In this document: one piece after another, positions 46,856 to 54,953 of the stretch
Numbering within the stretch: position 1 is the first letter of the stretch
How the letters are laid out: the number at the start of each line of letters is the position of its first letter
Assembly: GCA_944375905.1 (NCBI GenBank)
Contig: CALWAS010000023.1
Span: 1-57,713 of the forward strand
Source of the DNA: an uncultured Bacilli bacterium
Lineage (GTDB): Bacteria > Bacillota_I > Bacilli_A > RFN20 > CAG-826
Reading direction: 5' to 3'
Length of the DNA: 57,713 nt
Made by a program: the position numbers and the translations under genes
The notes under the pieces: generated by a model
Seen by the model: only the letters and a program-made list of their open reading frames with translations
Told to the model about the DNA's origin: nothing
Database searches by the model: none

Positions 46856-47133
46856 TGATCGACTACGAGAAAGCGATCCACGCCCTCATCGATCCGCTCG
46901 TCGAGGATCCCGAATCAATCATCATCCGGGAGCTCCCGAGCCATTCGAATAGGGACGTGACGATCCTCATCTGCGCTTCCGATGCCGACACGGCTCGCCT
47001 GATCGGCCGCCGCGGAGTCGTCGCGAATGCCTTGCGCGAAGCCATCGGGATCGCCCCGAAGGCCGAGAACGAAAATACGAGGATCCACCTCAAGTTCGAA
47101 AGTTTCGACGAGGAGGACAGGGACGCCGAATAA
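46855..47133 (+). CDS. khpA: KH-domain RNA-binding protein KhpA
   Basis: A 92-residue KH protein with the GxxG loop GRRG (51-54) in LIGRRGVVANALREAI. KhpA forms a dimer with KhpB and binds small RNAs and mRNAs, affecting cell division and envelope genes. Its start overlaps the rpsP stop by one base (TAATG), typical of reinitiation. Order rpsP-khpA-rimM-trmD matches Bacillus (ylqC), with ylqD missing. Confidence 0.93.
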   Translation: MIDYEKAIHALIDPLVEDPESIIIRELPSHSNRDVTILICASDADTARLIGRRGVVANALREAIGIAPKAENENTRIHLKFESFDEEDRDAE

Positions 47134-47149
47134 GGCGCCCCTCTTTTGT

Positions 47150-47659
47150 ATGGGTTCCATTCTCATCGGGCATCTTCTCCGCCCGTTCGGAGTCAATGGC
47201 GAAATCAAGGTTTCTCCCCTGACGTCCTTTCCGGAAGAGAGGTTCGTTTCGGGAAAAAAGGTAACGCTTAAGAAAAAGGGAAGGGATGACTTTTCAACCT
47301 CGTTCCTCAATGTGCGTGGGTCGAAGGCCGAACCGATCGTCCTTTTGGAGGGAATAGGCAATCCGGAGGATGCCTTCTCGTTCAAGGGGTATGGGATCTA
47401 CCTCGACGAAAAGGACGCTCCCCTGCCCGAAGGCTATTATCGCTTTGAGGACCTAAAGGGGCTTTCGGTGATCAACGAGGAAGGGAAGGTCCTCGGCAAG
47501 GTTGACGATGTCTACTCCTTCTCGAGCGTTCCGTCCGTAAGGTGCATTTCGAATAGCGGAAAAACCTTCTATTTCCCCTTTCTCTTCGACGAATTCGTCG
47601 TCGAAGTCAATCTTGAAGGGGGATACTTGAAAATCAAGGAAAGGCCAGGGCTTCTATGA
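47150..47659 (+). CDS. rimM: 16S rRNA processing protein RimM
   Basis: A 169-residue 30S maturation factor. The N-terminal RimM barrel starts ILIGHLLRPFGVNGEIKVSPLTSFPE, and a C-terminal PRC-barrel follows (ALKGLSVINEEGKVLGKVDD-like segment and FYFPFLFDEFVVEVN). The ATG is 16 bases after the khpA stop with no visible ribosome site, and is set by homology. The stop overlaps trmD by four bases. Confidence 0.93.
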   Translation: MGSILIGHLLRPFGVNGEIKVSPLTSFPEERFVSGKKVTLKKKGRDDFSTSFLNVRGSKAEPIVLLEGIGNPEDAFSFKGYGIYLDEKDAPLPEGYYRFEDLKGLSVINEEGKVLGKVDDVYSFSSVPSVRCISNSGKTFYFPFLFDEFVVEVNLEGGYLKIKERPGLL

Positions 47660-48435
47660 AGATCAAGGTCCTCACCCTTTTCCCCCGCTTTTACGACTCC
47701 TTCGTCGACACCTCGATAATCAAGAGGGCAATCGGCAAAGGCATAGTCGATTTTTCATCTTGCGACATCAGGGCCTATACAAAGGACAAGTACCGACGAG
47801 TCGACGCCCCGCCGGTGGGAGGCGGAGCCGGCCTCATCGAACAGCTCCAGCCGATCGTCGATTGCCTCCGGGCCAATGCAGGCAAAAACGCCCATGTCGT
47901 CTTTTTCTCGCCACGCGGCCATATTTACAAAGAGGAAGACGCAGTCCGTTTTTCAAAAATGGATGAACTTGTCCTTGTCTGCGGCCATTACGAAGGGGTA
48001 GACGAAAGGTTCCTCGACTATGTCGACGAGGAGATTTCGATTGGGGATTACGTCCTTACGGGCGGCGAAATACCGGCAATGGCCGTTGCGGATTCCGTCA
48101 TTCGCCTTCTCCCGGGAGCGATAAGCGAGGATTCCCTTTCCGACGAGAGCTTTTCCAACGGCCTCCTCGAATATCCCCAATATGCCGAGCCATATGTCTA
48201 CGAAGGGAAAAGCATTCCCGACATCCTTTATAGCGGCAATCACGAAGCCATTGCCAAATGGAGGAAGAAGGAGGCGCTCCGCTTGACGCGCGAACGGCGG
48301 CCGGATCTCTTCTCGGCCTATTCTCCCAGCAAGCAGGAAATGAAGTTGCTAAGGGAGTTGGACGAAGGGGACGAAGAACCCGAATGGATGAAAAAGGCCC
48401 TGCAAAAGGGCCGTAAATTCATCAAAAAGGGATAG
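47656..48435 (+). CDS. trmD: tRNA (guanine-N1-)-methyltransferase
   Basis: A 259-residue SPOUT enzyme that makes m1G37. The trefoil-knot motifs are LVCGHYEGVDERFLDYVDEE and SIGDYVLTGGEIPAMAV; RRVDAPPVGGGAGL is the substrate loop. The C-terminus is longer than usual by about 15 residues, rich in Asp/Glu then Lys, and contains the stem that ends the opposing ffh transcript. ATGA overlap with rimM. Confidence 0.97.
   Translation: MKIKVLTLFPRFYDSFVDTSIIKRAIGKGIVDFSSCDIRAYTKDKYRRVDAPPVGGGAGLIEQLQPIVDCLRANAGKNAHVVFFSPRGHIYKEEDAVRFSKMDELVLVCGHYEGVDERFLDYVDEEISIGDYVLTGGEIPAMAVADSVIRLLPGAISEDSLSDESFSNGLLEYPQYAEPYVYEGKSIPDILYSGNHEAIAKWRKKEALRLTRERRPDLFSAYSPSKQEMKLLRELDEGDEEPEWMKKALQKGRKFIKKG
48391..48412 (-). 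terminator. ffh-operon terminator embedded in the trmD 3' coding region
   Basis: Minus strand: GGCCCT, loop TTTGC, AGGGCC, then TTTTTC. It lies antisense inside the last codons of trmD, 25 bases past the ffh stop. On the plus strand the hairpin lacks a T run. Confidence 0.75.
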
Positions 48436-48436
48436 C

Positions 48437-49774
48437 TCACCTCATTGGGAAGCCAGGCGGCAGCTTGCCGCTTTTTTGATACCTTTTCATCTCCTCCATC
48501 ATCTTCTTGCTCTGCTCGAAGCGCTTGAGGATGCGGTTGATGTCGGCATTGGTCTTCCCCGATCCCTTGGCGATTCGGTTCTTATGGGAAAAGCGGAGGA
48601 TTTCGGGATGGCGCCTCTCGTAGGGGGTCATCGAATTGATTATCGCCTCGAAGGTCCTCATTTCGGCCTCGGCCTTGCTCGTCTGCTCCTCGCTTATCTT
48701 CGGCATGCCGGGGATGAGCTTGGCGATGGCTCCGAGCGAGCCGATCTTCTGGACCATCTTCATCTGCTTGAGCATGTCCTCGAGGGTAAACTCCCCCGAC
48801 ATCATCTTCTTAGCCGCTTTTTCGGCCTCTTTCTCGTCGATGGCTTCCTGGGCTTTCTCGACTAGGGTGACGACGTCGCCCATTCCGAGGATCCGTTCGG
48901 CCATCCGGTCGGGGTGGAAAGCCTCGAGGTCCTTTAGCTTCTCGCCGGTTGCCGAAAGCTTGATCGGAAGGCCGGTCAGATATTTGATCGAAAGGGCCGA
49001 ACCTCCTTTCGCGTCTCCGTCGAGTTTCGAGATGACGACGCCAGTAAGGCGCACCTTGTCGTTGAATGCCTTGGCGACGTTAACCGCATCCTGACCAGCC
49101 GAGGCATCGACAAGCAAGAGGGTTTCGACGGGCCTTTCTTCCTTTGCGATGTCGCCGATTTCGTCCATGAGCGCCTCGTCGATTTGAAGACGTCCGGCCG
49201 TATCGAGAATCAAGGCGTCGAAGCCTTCGTCCTCGGCCTTCTTCCTGGCTGCCTTGGCCACCTTGCGCGGATTTTCCTTCGGGTCGGTCTCGTAGAAAGC
49301 GACCCCCGCTTCCCCGGCTAGGACGCGCAGCTGGTCGATTGCCGCCGGACGGTAAACGTCGAGGGAGCAAAGCATGACCTTGGAATCTTTCTTCTTGAAG
49401 AAGAGCGAAAGCTTCCCGGCCGTCGTCGTCTTGCCGGTTCCCTGAAGGCCGACGAGCATGTAGACGGAAAGCTTTCCCTTCTTCGGAAGGGCCAATTCGC
49501 TTTCCTCCCCTCCTAGGAGGGTCACTATCTCGTCATGGCAGATCTTGATGAGCTGTTCGCTCGGGGAGACGGTCCTCGTCACTTCGCTGCCAAGGGCCTT
49601 TTCCTTCACGTCGCTCAAGAAGGCCTTGACTACCTTGAAATTGACGTCGCTTTCAAGAAGGGCCACCTTGATCTCGCGGAGGGCTTCCTCCATGTTTTTC
49701 TCGGTAAGGGCATCTTCCTTCCGCATCTTCTTGAAAAGCGCCTGAAAACGCTCCGATAAGGCTTCAAATGCCAT
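48437..49774 (-). CDS. ffh: signal recognition particle protein Ffh
   Basis: A 445-residue SRP GTPase. N domain, then G domain with GLQGTGKTTTAGKL, DTAGRLQID and SKLDGDAKGGSALS, then a methionine-rich M domain (MMSGEFTLEDMLKQMKM; KKMMEEMKRYQKSGKLPPGFPMR) that binds 4.5S RNA and signal peptides. The start overlaps ylxM by 11 bases, as in other Bacilli. Confidence 0.97.
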   Translation of the reverse strand: MAFEALSERFQALFKKMRKEDALTEKNMEEALREIKVALLESDVNFKVVKAFLSDVKEKALGSEVTRTVSPSEQLIKICHDEIVTLLGGEESELALPKKGKLSVYMLVGLQGTGKTTTAGKLSLFFKKKDSKVMLCSLDVYRPAAIDQLRVLAGEAGVAFYETDPKENPRKVAKAARKKAEDEGFDALILDTAGRLQIDEALMDEIGDIAKEERPVETLLLVDASAGQDAVNVAKAFNDKVRLTGVVISKLDGDAKGGSALSIKYLTGLPIKLSATGEKLKDLEAFHPDRMAERILGMGDVVTLVEKAQEAIDEKEAEKAAKKMMSGEFTLEDMLKQMKMVQKIGSLGAIAKLIPGMPKISEEQTSKAEAEMRTFEAIINSMTPYERRHPEILRFSHKNRIAKGSGKTNADINRILKRFEQSKKMMEEMKRYQKSGKLPPGFPMR

Positions 49775-50096
49775 TGTCGATATCCTCCTTGATGCCTTCT
49801 ATTTCCTTCCTAAGGCCATCGTCATCGAGACTCAGCGCCTTTTTGAGGCGGGTCGAGAGGCCTTCCCGCAAAGACAGGAAGCCTACGGCCTTTTCTATCT
49901 CCTCGAGGCGGGTATCGCCTTTTTTTATCGCGTCGAAGGCCGCTGCCCGCGATATCCCCCGCTCCTCGCTTATCTCGCCGATCGATAGGTCATAAAGGAG
50001 ATGGCTCGTAAGGATCTCCTTCTGCGATGGCGAAAGGAGTCCGCCGTAAATACGGAGAAGCGAAACGAGGCGAACCCTCTTCTCTAGCTCATTCAT
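49764..50096 (-). CDS. ylxM: SRP-associated helix-turn-helix protein YlxM
   Basis: A 110-residue sigma-70-region-4-like protein. LLRIYGGLLSPSQKEILTSHL and LSIGEISEERGISRAAAFDAIKK form the helix-turn-helix. YlxM proteins are encoded next to ffh and modulate SRP GTPase activity in streptococci. The start MNELEKRV is favoured over an in-frame TTG four codons earlier, since the ATG overlaps the ftsY stop (ATGAATGA). Confidence 0.92.
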   Translation of the reverse strand: MNELEKRVRLVSLLRIYGGLLSPSQKEILTSHLLYDLSIGEISEERGISRAAAFDAIKKGDTRLEEIEKAVGFLSLREGLSTRLKKALSLDDDGLRKEIEGIKEDIDNGI

Positions 50097-51066
50097 GCTC
50101 GTCACCAACTAGAAGCGCGTGGAGATATTCGTCGAGGTCGAATTCGACGAGGTCTTCCATTTTCTCCCCAAGGCCGATGAAACGGACCGGGGCTCCGATT
50201 TCGTCGCGGATCGAAAGGATGATGCCGCCCTTCGAGGTGCCGTCCATCTTCGTGATGACGATCCCGGTAACGGGCGAAGCCTCCGAAAAGGCTTTGGCTT
50301 GGCTTACGCCGTTTTGCCCCGTCGTCGCGTCGATTACCAAGAACGATTCGATTGGCGAAGAGGGAAGCTCCTTCTCGATCACCCGTCTCATTTTGCCAAG
50401 CTCGGCCATGAGGTTGGCCTTCGTCTGCTGACGCCCTGCCGTATCGACGATCAATAAGTCGTAGCCTCCTTCCCTGGCCTTTTTCGCCCCGTCGAAAGCG
50501 ACGGAGGAAGGATCGGCGTTGGCTTTTCCGGTCACGATTTCGATGTCCAGCCGCTTGGCCCAGATGCCAAGCTGTTCGACGGCTCCGGCCCGGAAGGTAT
50601 CGCCGGCGGCAAGAAGGATCTTCTTTCCCTGCTTCTTGTAACGGTAGGCAAGCTTTGCGATGCTCGTCGTCTTGCCAACCCCGTTTACCCCCTCCATGAG
50701 GAGGACGGTCGTCTTTCCGGGCTCGAATGCAAGCTCATTGACGATCGACCCGCCTTTCTCGACATAGGAGACGAACATCATGTCGATCAATTCCTCGTTG
50801 GCCTCCGTCGGAGTCATCTCCGGGTTTTGACGGCTTTTTTCAAGAAGCTCGTCGATGAGGCGAAGGGAAAGGGAAACCCCGACGTCGCTTTCGATGAGAA
50901 TCGTCTCAAGTTCCTCGAAGTAATCGGGGCCCAGCTTGGCGTGGCGCTTTGCGAGAAGGGCCAAGCGGTCGGAAAAAGCCGCTCGCGAACGAGCTAGTCC
51001 TTTTACGTAGCTCTCTTCCCCCTTCTTTTTGGAAAACTTGTCCTTTAGATACGAAAACAAACCCAT
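50089..51066 (-). CDS. ftsY: signal recognition particle receptor FtsY
   Basis: A 325-residue SRP receptor with a minimal A domain. The N-terminal amphipathic start is MGLFSYLKDKFSKK; the NG domain has EGVNGVGKTTSIAKL, DTAGRQQTK and TKMDGTSKGG. The ATG is two bases past the rnc stop. The smc gene, normally between rnc and ftsY, is missing. Confidence 0.96.
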   Translation of the reverse strand: MGLFSYLKDKFSKKKGEESYVKGLARSRAAFSDRLALLAKRHAKLGPDYFEELETILIESDVGVSLSLRLIDELLEKSRQNPEMTPTEANEELIDMMFVSYVEKGGSIVNELAFEPGKTTVLLMEGVNGVGKTTSIAKLAYRYKKQGKKILLAAGDTFRAGAVEQLGIWAKRLDIEIVTGKANADPSSVAFDGAKKAREGGYDLLIVDTAGRQQTKANLMAELGKMRRVIEKELPSSPIESFLVIDATTGQNGVSQAKAFSEASPVTGIVITKMDGTSKGGIILSIRDEIGAPVRFIGLGEKMEDLVEFDLDEYLHALLVGDEHE

Positions 51067-51068
51067 AT

Positions 51069-51848
51069 TCAATCAATCCCCAAAGCTTTTGCGGCGTCTT
51101 TTGATGACATTGCAACATCCTTCATCCACCCGAGCGCCGGCACGAAGGGGCCTTTGCCAGCCGTTGCCCTTCGCGATAGGGCAGCCCGCGCCGCTTCCTG
51201 TTCGGCCTCCTTTTTGCTGCTGCCGACGCCACGGCCGATTTCCTCGCCCTCGAAGTTCACGCTTACAAGGAAGCGCTTGGAATGGCTCGGGCCCATCTCT
51301 TCGAGCAAACGATAGCTCACCGCCTCCCGGTGATCGCTTTGCAAAGCCTCTTGCAGTTCGCTTTTCGGGTTCTTGCTGAGAAGCGGCACGCTCCTTGCCA
51401 CCTCGTCTTCGAGGAAGGAAAAAAGGAAATCGTAGGTCTTATCGAGGCCTTGGTCGAGAAAGAGGGCACCGAGAAAGCTCTCGAATATGTCCTCGAGGAC
51501 CGAAGGCGAATCCTCGATTTTTTTCTGAAAGGAAGGTCCGACTTTCACGAAAGGCAGAAGGCCAAGCCTTAAGGCGTATCCGGCTTCGCTTTCGGTTCGG
51601 ATCAGCTGGCTTTTGATGACGGAGAGGTTGCCTTCTTCCATCTCCGGGTGGTAACGATAGGCAAGCTCGCTCACGACGAATCCCATAAGCGAATCGCCGA
51701 GGAATTCCAATCGCTCGTAATCCTTCCTCTCCTCGCTTATGGAGTCGATCGACGAAGGGTGGGTGAAGGCGAGTTCATATAGAGAAAGGCGCCTTGGCTC
51801 GAAGCCAAGGCCCTTCATGAAGGCGAAAAAGGACGAAGGAAGGCTCAT
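51069..51848 (-). CDS. rnc: ribonuclease III
   Basis: A 259-residue enzyme. The catalytic signature is ERLEFLGDSLMGFVVSE, with the second acidic pair in EDIFESFLGALFLDQG; a C-terminal dsRNA-binding domain follows (PKSELQEALQ and SSKKEAEQEAARAAL). A C-terminal tail of about 25 residues is extra. The start overlaps plsX by four bases. Cuts rRNA precursors and double-stranded RNA. Confidence 0.96.
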   Translation of the reverse strand: MSLPSSFFAFMKGLGFEPRRLSLYELAFTHPSSIDSISEERKDYERLEFLGDSLMGFVVSELAYRYHPEMEEGNLSVIKSQLIRTESEAGYALRLGLLPFVKVGPSFQKKIEDSPSVLEDIFESFLGALFLDQGLDKTYDFLFSFLEDEVARSVPLLSKNPKSELQEALQSDHREAVSYRLLEEMGPSHSKRFLVSVNFEGEEIGRGVGSSKKEAEQEAARAALSRRATAGKGPFVPALGWMKDVAMSSKDAAKALGID

Positions 51849-52819
51849 TTGCCCTCCATGGCCTTCTCAAGCGATTCGACTATGCCCTTGTTGGCGAGAC
51901 GATAGGCAACCTCGATTGCGTTCGAAAAGCCAAGCCCATCGCTATTGCCGTGCGCTTTGACGGCAACCGCCCGGACCCCGCAAAGGAGCGCCCCTCCCGT
52001 CGACCGCGGGTCAAGGGTTTTCTTCAGCCCGTCGAATCCCTTCTTGGAGAGCAGATAGCCGAGCTTCGAGAAGATGTTGCGCATGAAGGCCTTCTTGATA
52101 AGCCCGCTCATCCCTTTGGCGGCTCCTTCGGTCGATTTCAATAGGACGTTGCCATCGTAACCGGAAGTAACGACGACGTCGCTATCCCCAGTCAATACCT
52201 TGCTAGCCTCGACATTGCCTTGGAAATTAATCAAATGGTCTTCCTTGAGAAGTTTGTAGGCCGCCTTGCCTTCATCGGAGCCCTTCCCTTCCTCGACGCC
52301 GTTTGAGAGAAGGCGGACTTTGGGGGAACGGCATCCATTGACCGCTTCGGCATAGAGGGTACCCATAAGGGCAAATTGGCATAGTTCCTCCGGGGTATTC
52401 CTAATGCTTGCCCCAATGTCGAGGATGGTGACCTGCCCGCCGGTTTTGAGATTCGGGAAATTCGTGACGAGGGCCGGCCGGAGAATCCCGTTGATCTTCT
52501 TCAAAACGATGGCCGAGGCGCTGAGGAAGGCTCCCGTCGAACCCGCGCTCACGACGGCATCGCATCCGTTCTTCGCGCAATAGGTGACGGCCTTGACCAA
52601 GGAACTTTCCTTTTTCCTCAAAACCTCGATGGCCCCCATGTCCATCTCGACGACATCCTCGGCCTCGACGACTTCAAAGCCATCCATGTCGGAAAGCTCG
52701 TCTTTCTTGCCGACAAGGACCAAATCGATTTCCGGGTGGCGTTTATGGAAAAGGCGAGCCCCTTCCTTCGTGGCTTGGCTTCCGTGGTCGGAGCCCATCA
52801 TGTCTAGGACGATTTTCAT
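51845..52819 (-). CDS. plsX: phosphate acyltransferase PlsX
   Basis: A 324-residue enzyme that turns acyl-ACP into acyl-phosphate for phospholipid synthesis. Family marks: IVLDMMGSDHGS, SAGSTGAFLSASAIVLKKI, VTSGYDGNVLLKSTEGAAKG. Start MKIVLDM chosen by homology, with a purine-rich but imperfect ribosome region. It is the first gene of plsX-rnc-ftsY-ylxM-ffh. The fabD-fabG-acpP and fapR genes that flank it in Bacillus are absent. Confidence 0.96.
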   Translation of the reverse strand: MKIVLDMMGSDHGSQATKEGARLFHKRHPEIDLVLVGKKDELSDMDGFEVVEAEDVVEMDMGAIEVLRKKESSLVKAVTYCAKNGCDAVVSAGSTGAFLSASAIVLKKINGILRPALVTNFPNLKTGGQVTILDIGASIRNTPEELCQFALMGTLYAEAVNGCRSPKVRLLSNGVEEGKGSDEGKAAYKLLKEDHLINFQGNVEASKVLTGDSDVVVTSGYDGNVLLKSTEGAAKGMSGLIKKAFMRNIFSKLGYLLSKKGFDGLKKTLDPRSTGGALLCGVRAVAVKAHGNSDGLGFSNAIEVAYRLANKGIVESLEKAMEGK

Positions 52820-52844
52820 AGAGTTTCTCTTTTCTTTCCCAGCC

Positions 52845-52850
52845 ATTATA
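52845..52850 (-). promoter_or_regulatory. -10 box of the plsX operon
   Basis: A perfect TATAAT on the minus strand 25 bases before the ATG. The -35 is not convincing. This is the best promoter candidate in the 148-base recG-plsX gap. Confidence 0.5.
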
Positions 52851-52876
52851 AACGCCGTCTATTCGCGGGGCTAGGG

Positions 52877-52893
52877 ATGCCCTGAAAGGGCAT
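52877..52893. repeat. seven-base inverted repeat with three-base loop before plsX
   Basis: ATGCCCT-GAA-AGGGCAT, about 27 bases upstream of the TATAAT. No T run follows, so it is either a weak terminator for recG or a protein site. The rest of the gap (52820-52967) shows nothing else recognisable. Confidence 0.7.
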
Positions 52894-52967
52894 TGGCTCT
52901 CATAAAAATGGGATCTTCGGCAAAAAGATGAAATAGAAAGGGGGATTTGCAGGCAAAAATAGAAAAA

Positions 52968-54953
52968 TCAGGCCAAAAGCGGGCTTTTCCCGTCGCGTTC
53001 GGCATAACCGACGGCAATTTCGAAATCGTCGCCTTCCTTTTCCTTGAGGGCGATGGCATCGGCCCGGGCATATGAAAGCATCTTCAAATCGCTTACCGGG
53101 TCGAGGAGGGCGAACGAGAGATCTCCGCTTTGCTTTGTCCCGAACATGTCGCCCGGGCCCCGGAGCCGGAGATCCTCCTCGCTTATCTTGAACCCGTCGT
53201 CGCTCTTCAGGAGAATCGAAAGCTTCTCCGCGCCGTCGGAATCGCTTAGAAGAACGAAAGTCGCTTTCTTTCCATCGCGCCCAATTCTTCCGCGCAGCTG
53301 ATGGAGGCTCGAAAGGGCAAAGCGCGAGGCGTCGTAAACGATCATCAGCCCCGCATCTTTTACATCGAGTCCTACTTCCACCACCTGGGTAGCGACCAAG
53401 ATCGGCGTTTTTCCCTTCCTGAAGGAGGCGAGGGCCTCCTCGATTTCCGAGGCATCCATTTCCCCGGTCGCAAGGACAACCTTCCCTGGATAAAGGAGCG
53501 AATAGCGACGGAATATCTCTTCAGCGCTCCGGCGCGGATCGCTTCCGTGGATTTCCTTGGCCACGACGTAAACGCGCCTGTTTTCCGCAAGGGCGGCCCT
53601 TACGGCCTCCTGCGTGCGGCTGTCGTGATAGCCATAAAGAAGCGTTTCCACATCCCGCTTCCCGCTCGGGAAGGAATGAAGCGATGAGATGTCGAGATCG
53701 CCATAGACGGCTTGGGCAAGGCTTCGCGGGATGGGCGTCGCCGACATCATGTAGACATCGGTCGTCTCCCCTTTTGAAAAAAGGGCGAGGCGCTGGGCTA
53801 CTCCGAACTTGTGTTGCTCGTCGACGACGGCCAAATGAAGGGCGGCATAAACCACGCCCTTTGAAAAAACCGCATGGGTGCCGACCACGATGTCGGCTTC
53901 GCCGCTTGCGAGTTCCTGAAGAGTCTCGCGCCTATCGTCGGCGCTTTGGCCGCCCAAAAGAAGCACGACCTTCGGTCCATTCTTGCCATAGAGCTTGGAA
54001 AGGCTTTCGAAGTGCTGCCTGGCAAGCGCCTCCGTCGGGGCCAAAAGCGCGCCTTGGTATCCTCGGCAGTAATTCAGGTAAAGGACAAGGGCGGAAACGA
54101 GGGTCTTTCCGCTTCCGACATCGCCTTGAAGTAGACGGTACATGATAAAAGGCGAGGACAGGTCCTTATAGGCCTCGTTCACCGCTTTTTTCTGGTCGTC
54201 CGTAAGTTCAAAAGGGAGTCCCTTCACGAACTCCTTGAACTTGGGCAAATCGATTTTTCTTTCATGGAGCGGGCGTTTCAGCCGGTCCATGTCCTTCCTT
54301 TTGACGATCAATAGCTCATAGAGGAAGGCTTCCAGGTACTTGAGGCTCCTCATCGCCTTGAATAGATTCTCCCGGGAAGTCGGGAACTGGGCTTCCCGAT
54401 AGGCATCCAGCGTCGGAAGAAGACGGTACTTTTCCCGGATGGAAGGGGGAAGCGGATCGACGAAAGGTCCTTTGAGGTCTTCGAAGCAACGGAGCAGGAA
54501 CTTCTGGAAAACGGCTTCCGACAAGCCGTCGGGCAAGGAATGGACGGCCTTTAGCGTTTCCTGGGGAGGCACCTTTCCCTTCCGGACGGATACGAGGGAA
54601 AGCACCCTGCGCGAAAGGTCCCACTTTCCCAAAACCGTTACCTCATCGCCGGCCTTGAGGATCGAGGCAAGGTAATCCCGGTTCCAAGCCTCGACATCAA
54701 TCCGCCCTCCATTCGAAAGGACAAGCGGAAAGCGCACCAGACTGGCTTTCTTGAAACGCACGGGGCGGCGAATGGCCCCGTCGACTCGCCCTAGGAGGAC
54801 CAAGCGTTCCTTATCGGATGGATGGCTAGGCATCGGCGTAAGCGAGAAGTCTTCATAGCGCCGCGGCAGCTTCTCGATGGCCGAAAGCGAATCAAAAACC
54901 CCCATTTTTTCGAGGAGGTACCTCAAACGGGGGCTTTTGGTTAGGGGCATCAT
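52968..54953 (-). CDS. recG: ATP-dependent DNA helicase RecG
   Basis: A 661-residue branch-migration helicase. N-terminal wedge (OB-fold) domain (VLLGRVDGAIRRP, TVLGKWDLS), Walker A GDVGSGKT, DEQH in VVDEQHKFG, SATPIPRSLAQA, and C-terminal motif VI HQLRGRIGRDGKK. The start ATG overlaps the fakA stop. Order fakA-recG-plsX is as in Bacillus, with fapR missing. Confidence 0.96.
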   Translation of the reverse strand: MMPLTKSPRLRYLLEKMGVFDSLSAIEKLPRRYEDFSLTPMPSHPSDKERLVLLGRVDGAIRRPVRFKKASLVRFPLVLSNGGRIDVEAWNRDYLASILKAGDEVTVLGKWDLSRRVLSLVSVRKGKVPPQETLKAVHSLPDGLSEAVFQKFLLRCFEDLKGPFVDPLPPSIREKYRLLPTLDAYREAQFPTSRENLFKAMRSLKYLEAFLYELLIVKRKDMDRLKRPLHERKIDLPKFKEFVKGLPFELTDDQKKAVNEAYKDLSSPFIMYRLLQGDVGSGKTLVSALVLYLNYCRGYQGALLAPTEALARQHFESLSKLYGKNGPKVVLLLGGQSADDRRETLQELASGEADIVVGTHAVFSKGVVYAALHLAVVDEQHKFGVAQRLALFSKGETTDVYMMSATPIPRSLAQAVYGDLDISSLHSFPSGKRDVETLLYGYHDSRTQEAVRAALAENRRVYVVAKEIHGSDPRRSAEEIFRRYSLLYPGKVVLATGEMDASEIEEALASFRKGKTPILVATQVVEVGLDVKDAGLMIVYDASRFALSSLHQLRGRIGRDGKKATFVLLSDSDGAEKLSILLKSDDGFKISEEDLRLRGPGDMFGTKQSGDLSFALLDPVSDLKMLSYARADAIALKEKEGDDFEIAVGYAERDGKSPLLA

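Noticed and set aside
48391-48412. The hairpin as a terminator for trmD on the plus strand
   Set aside because: It lies before the trmD stop and has no T run on that strand.
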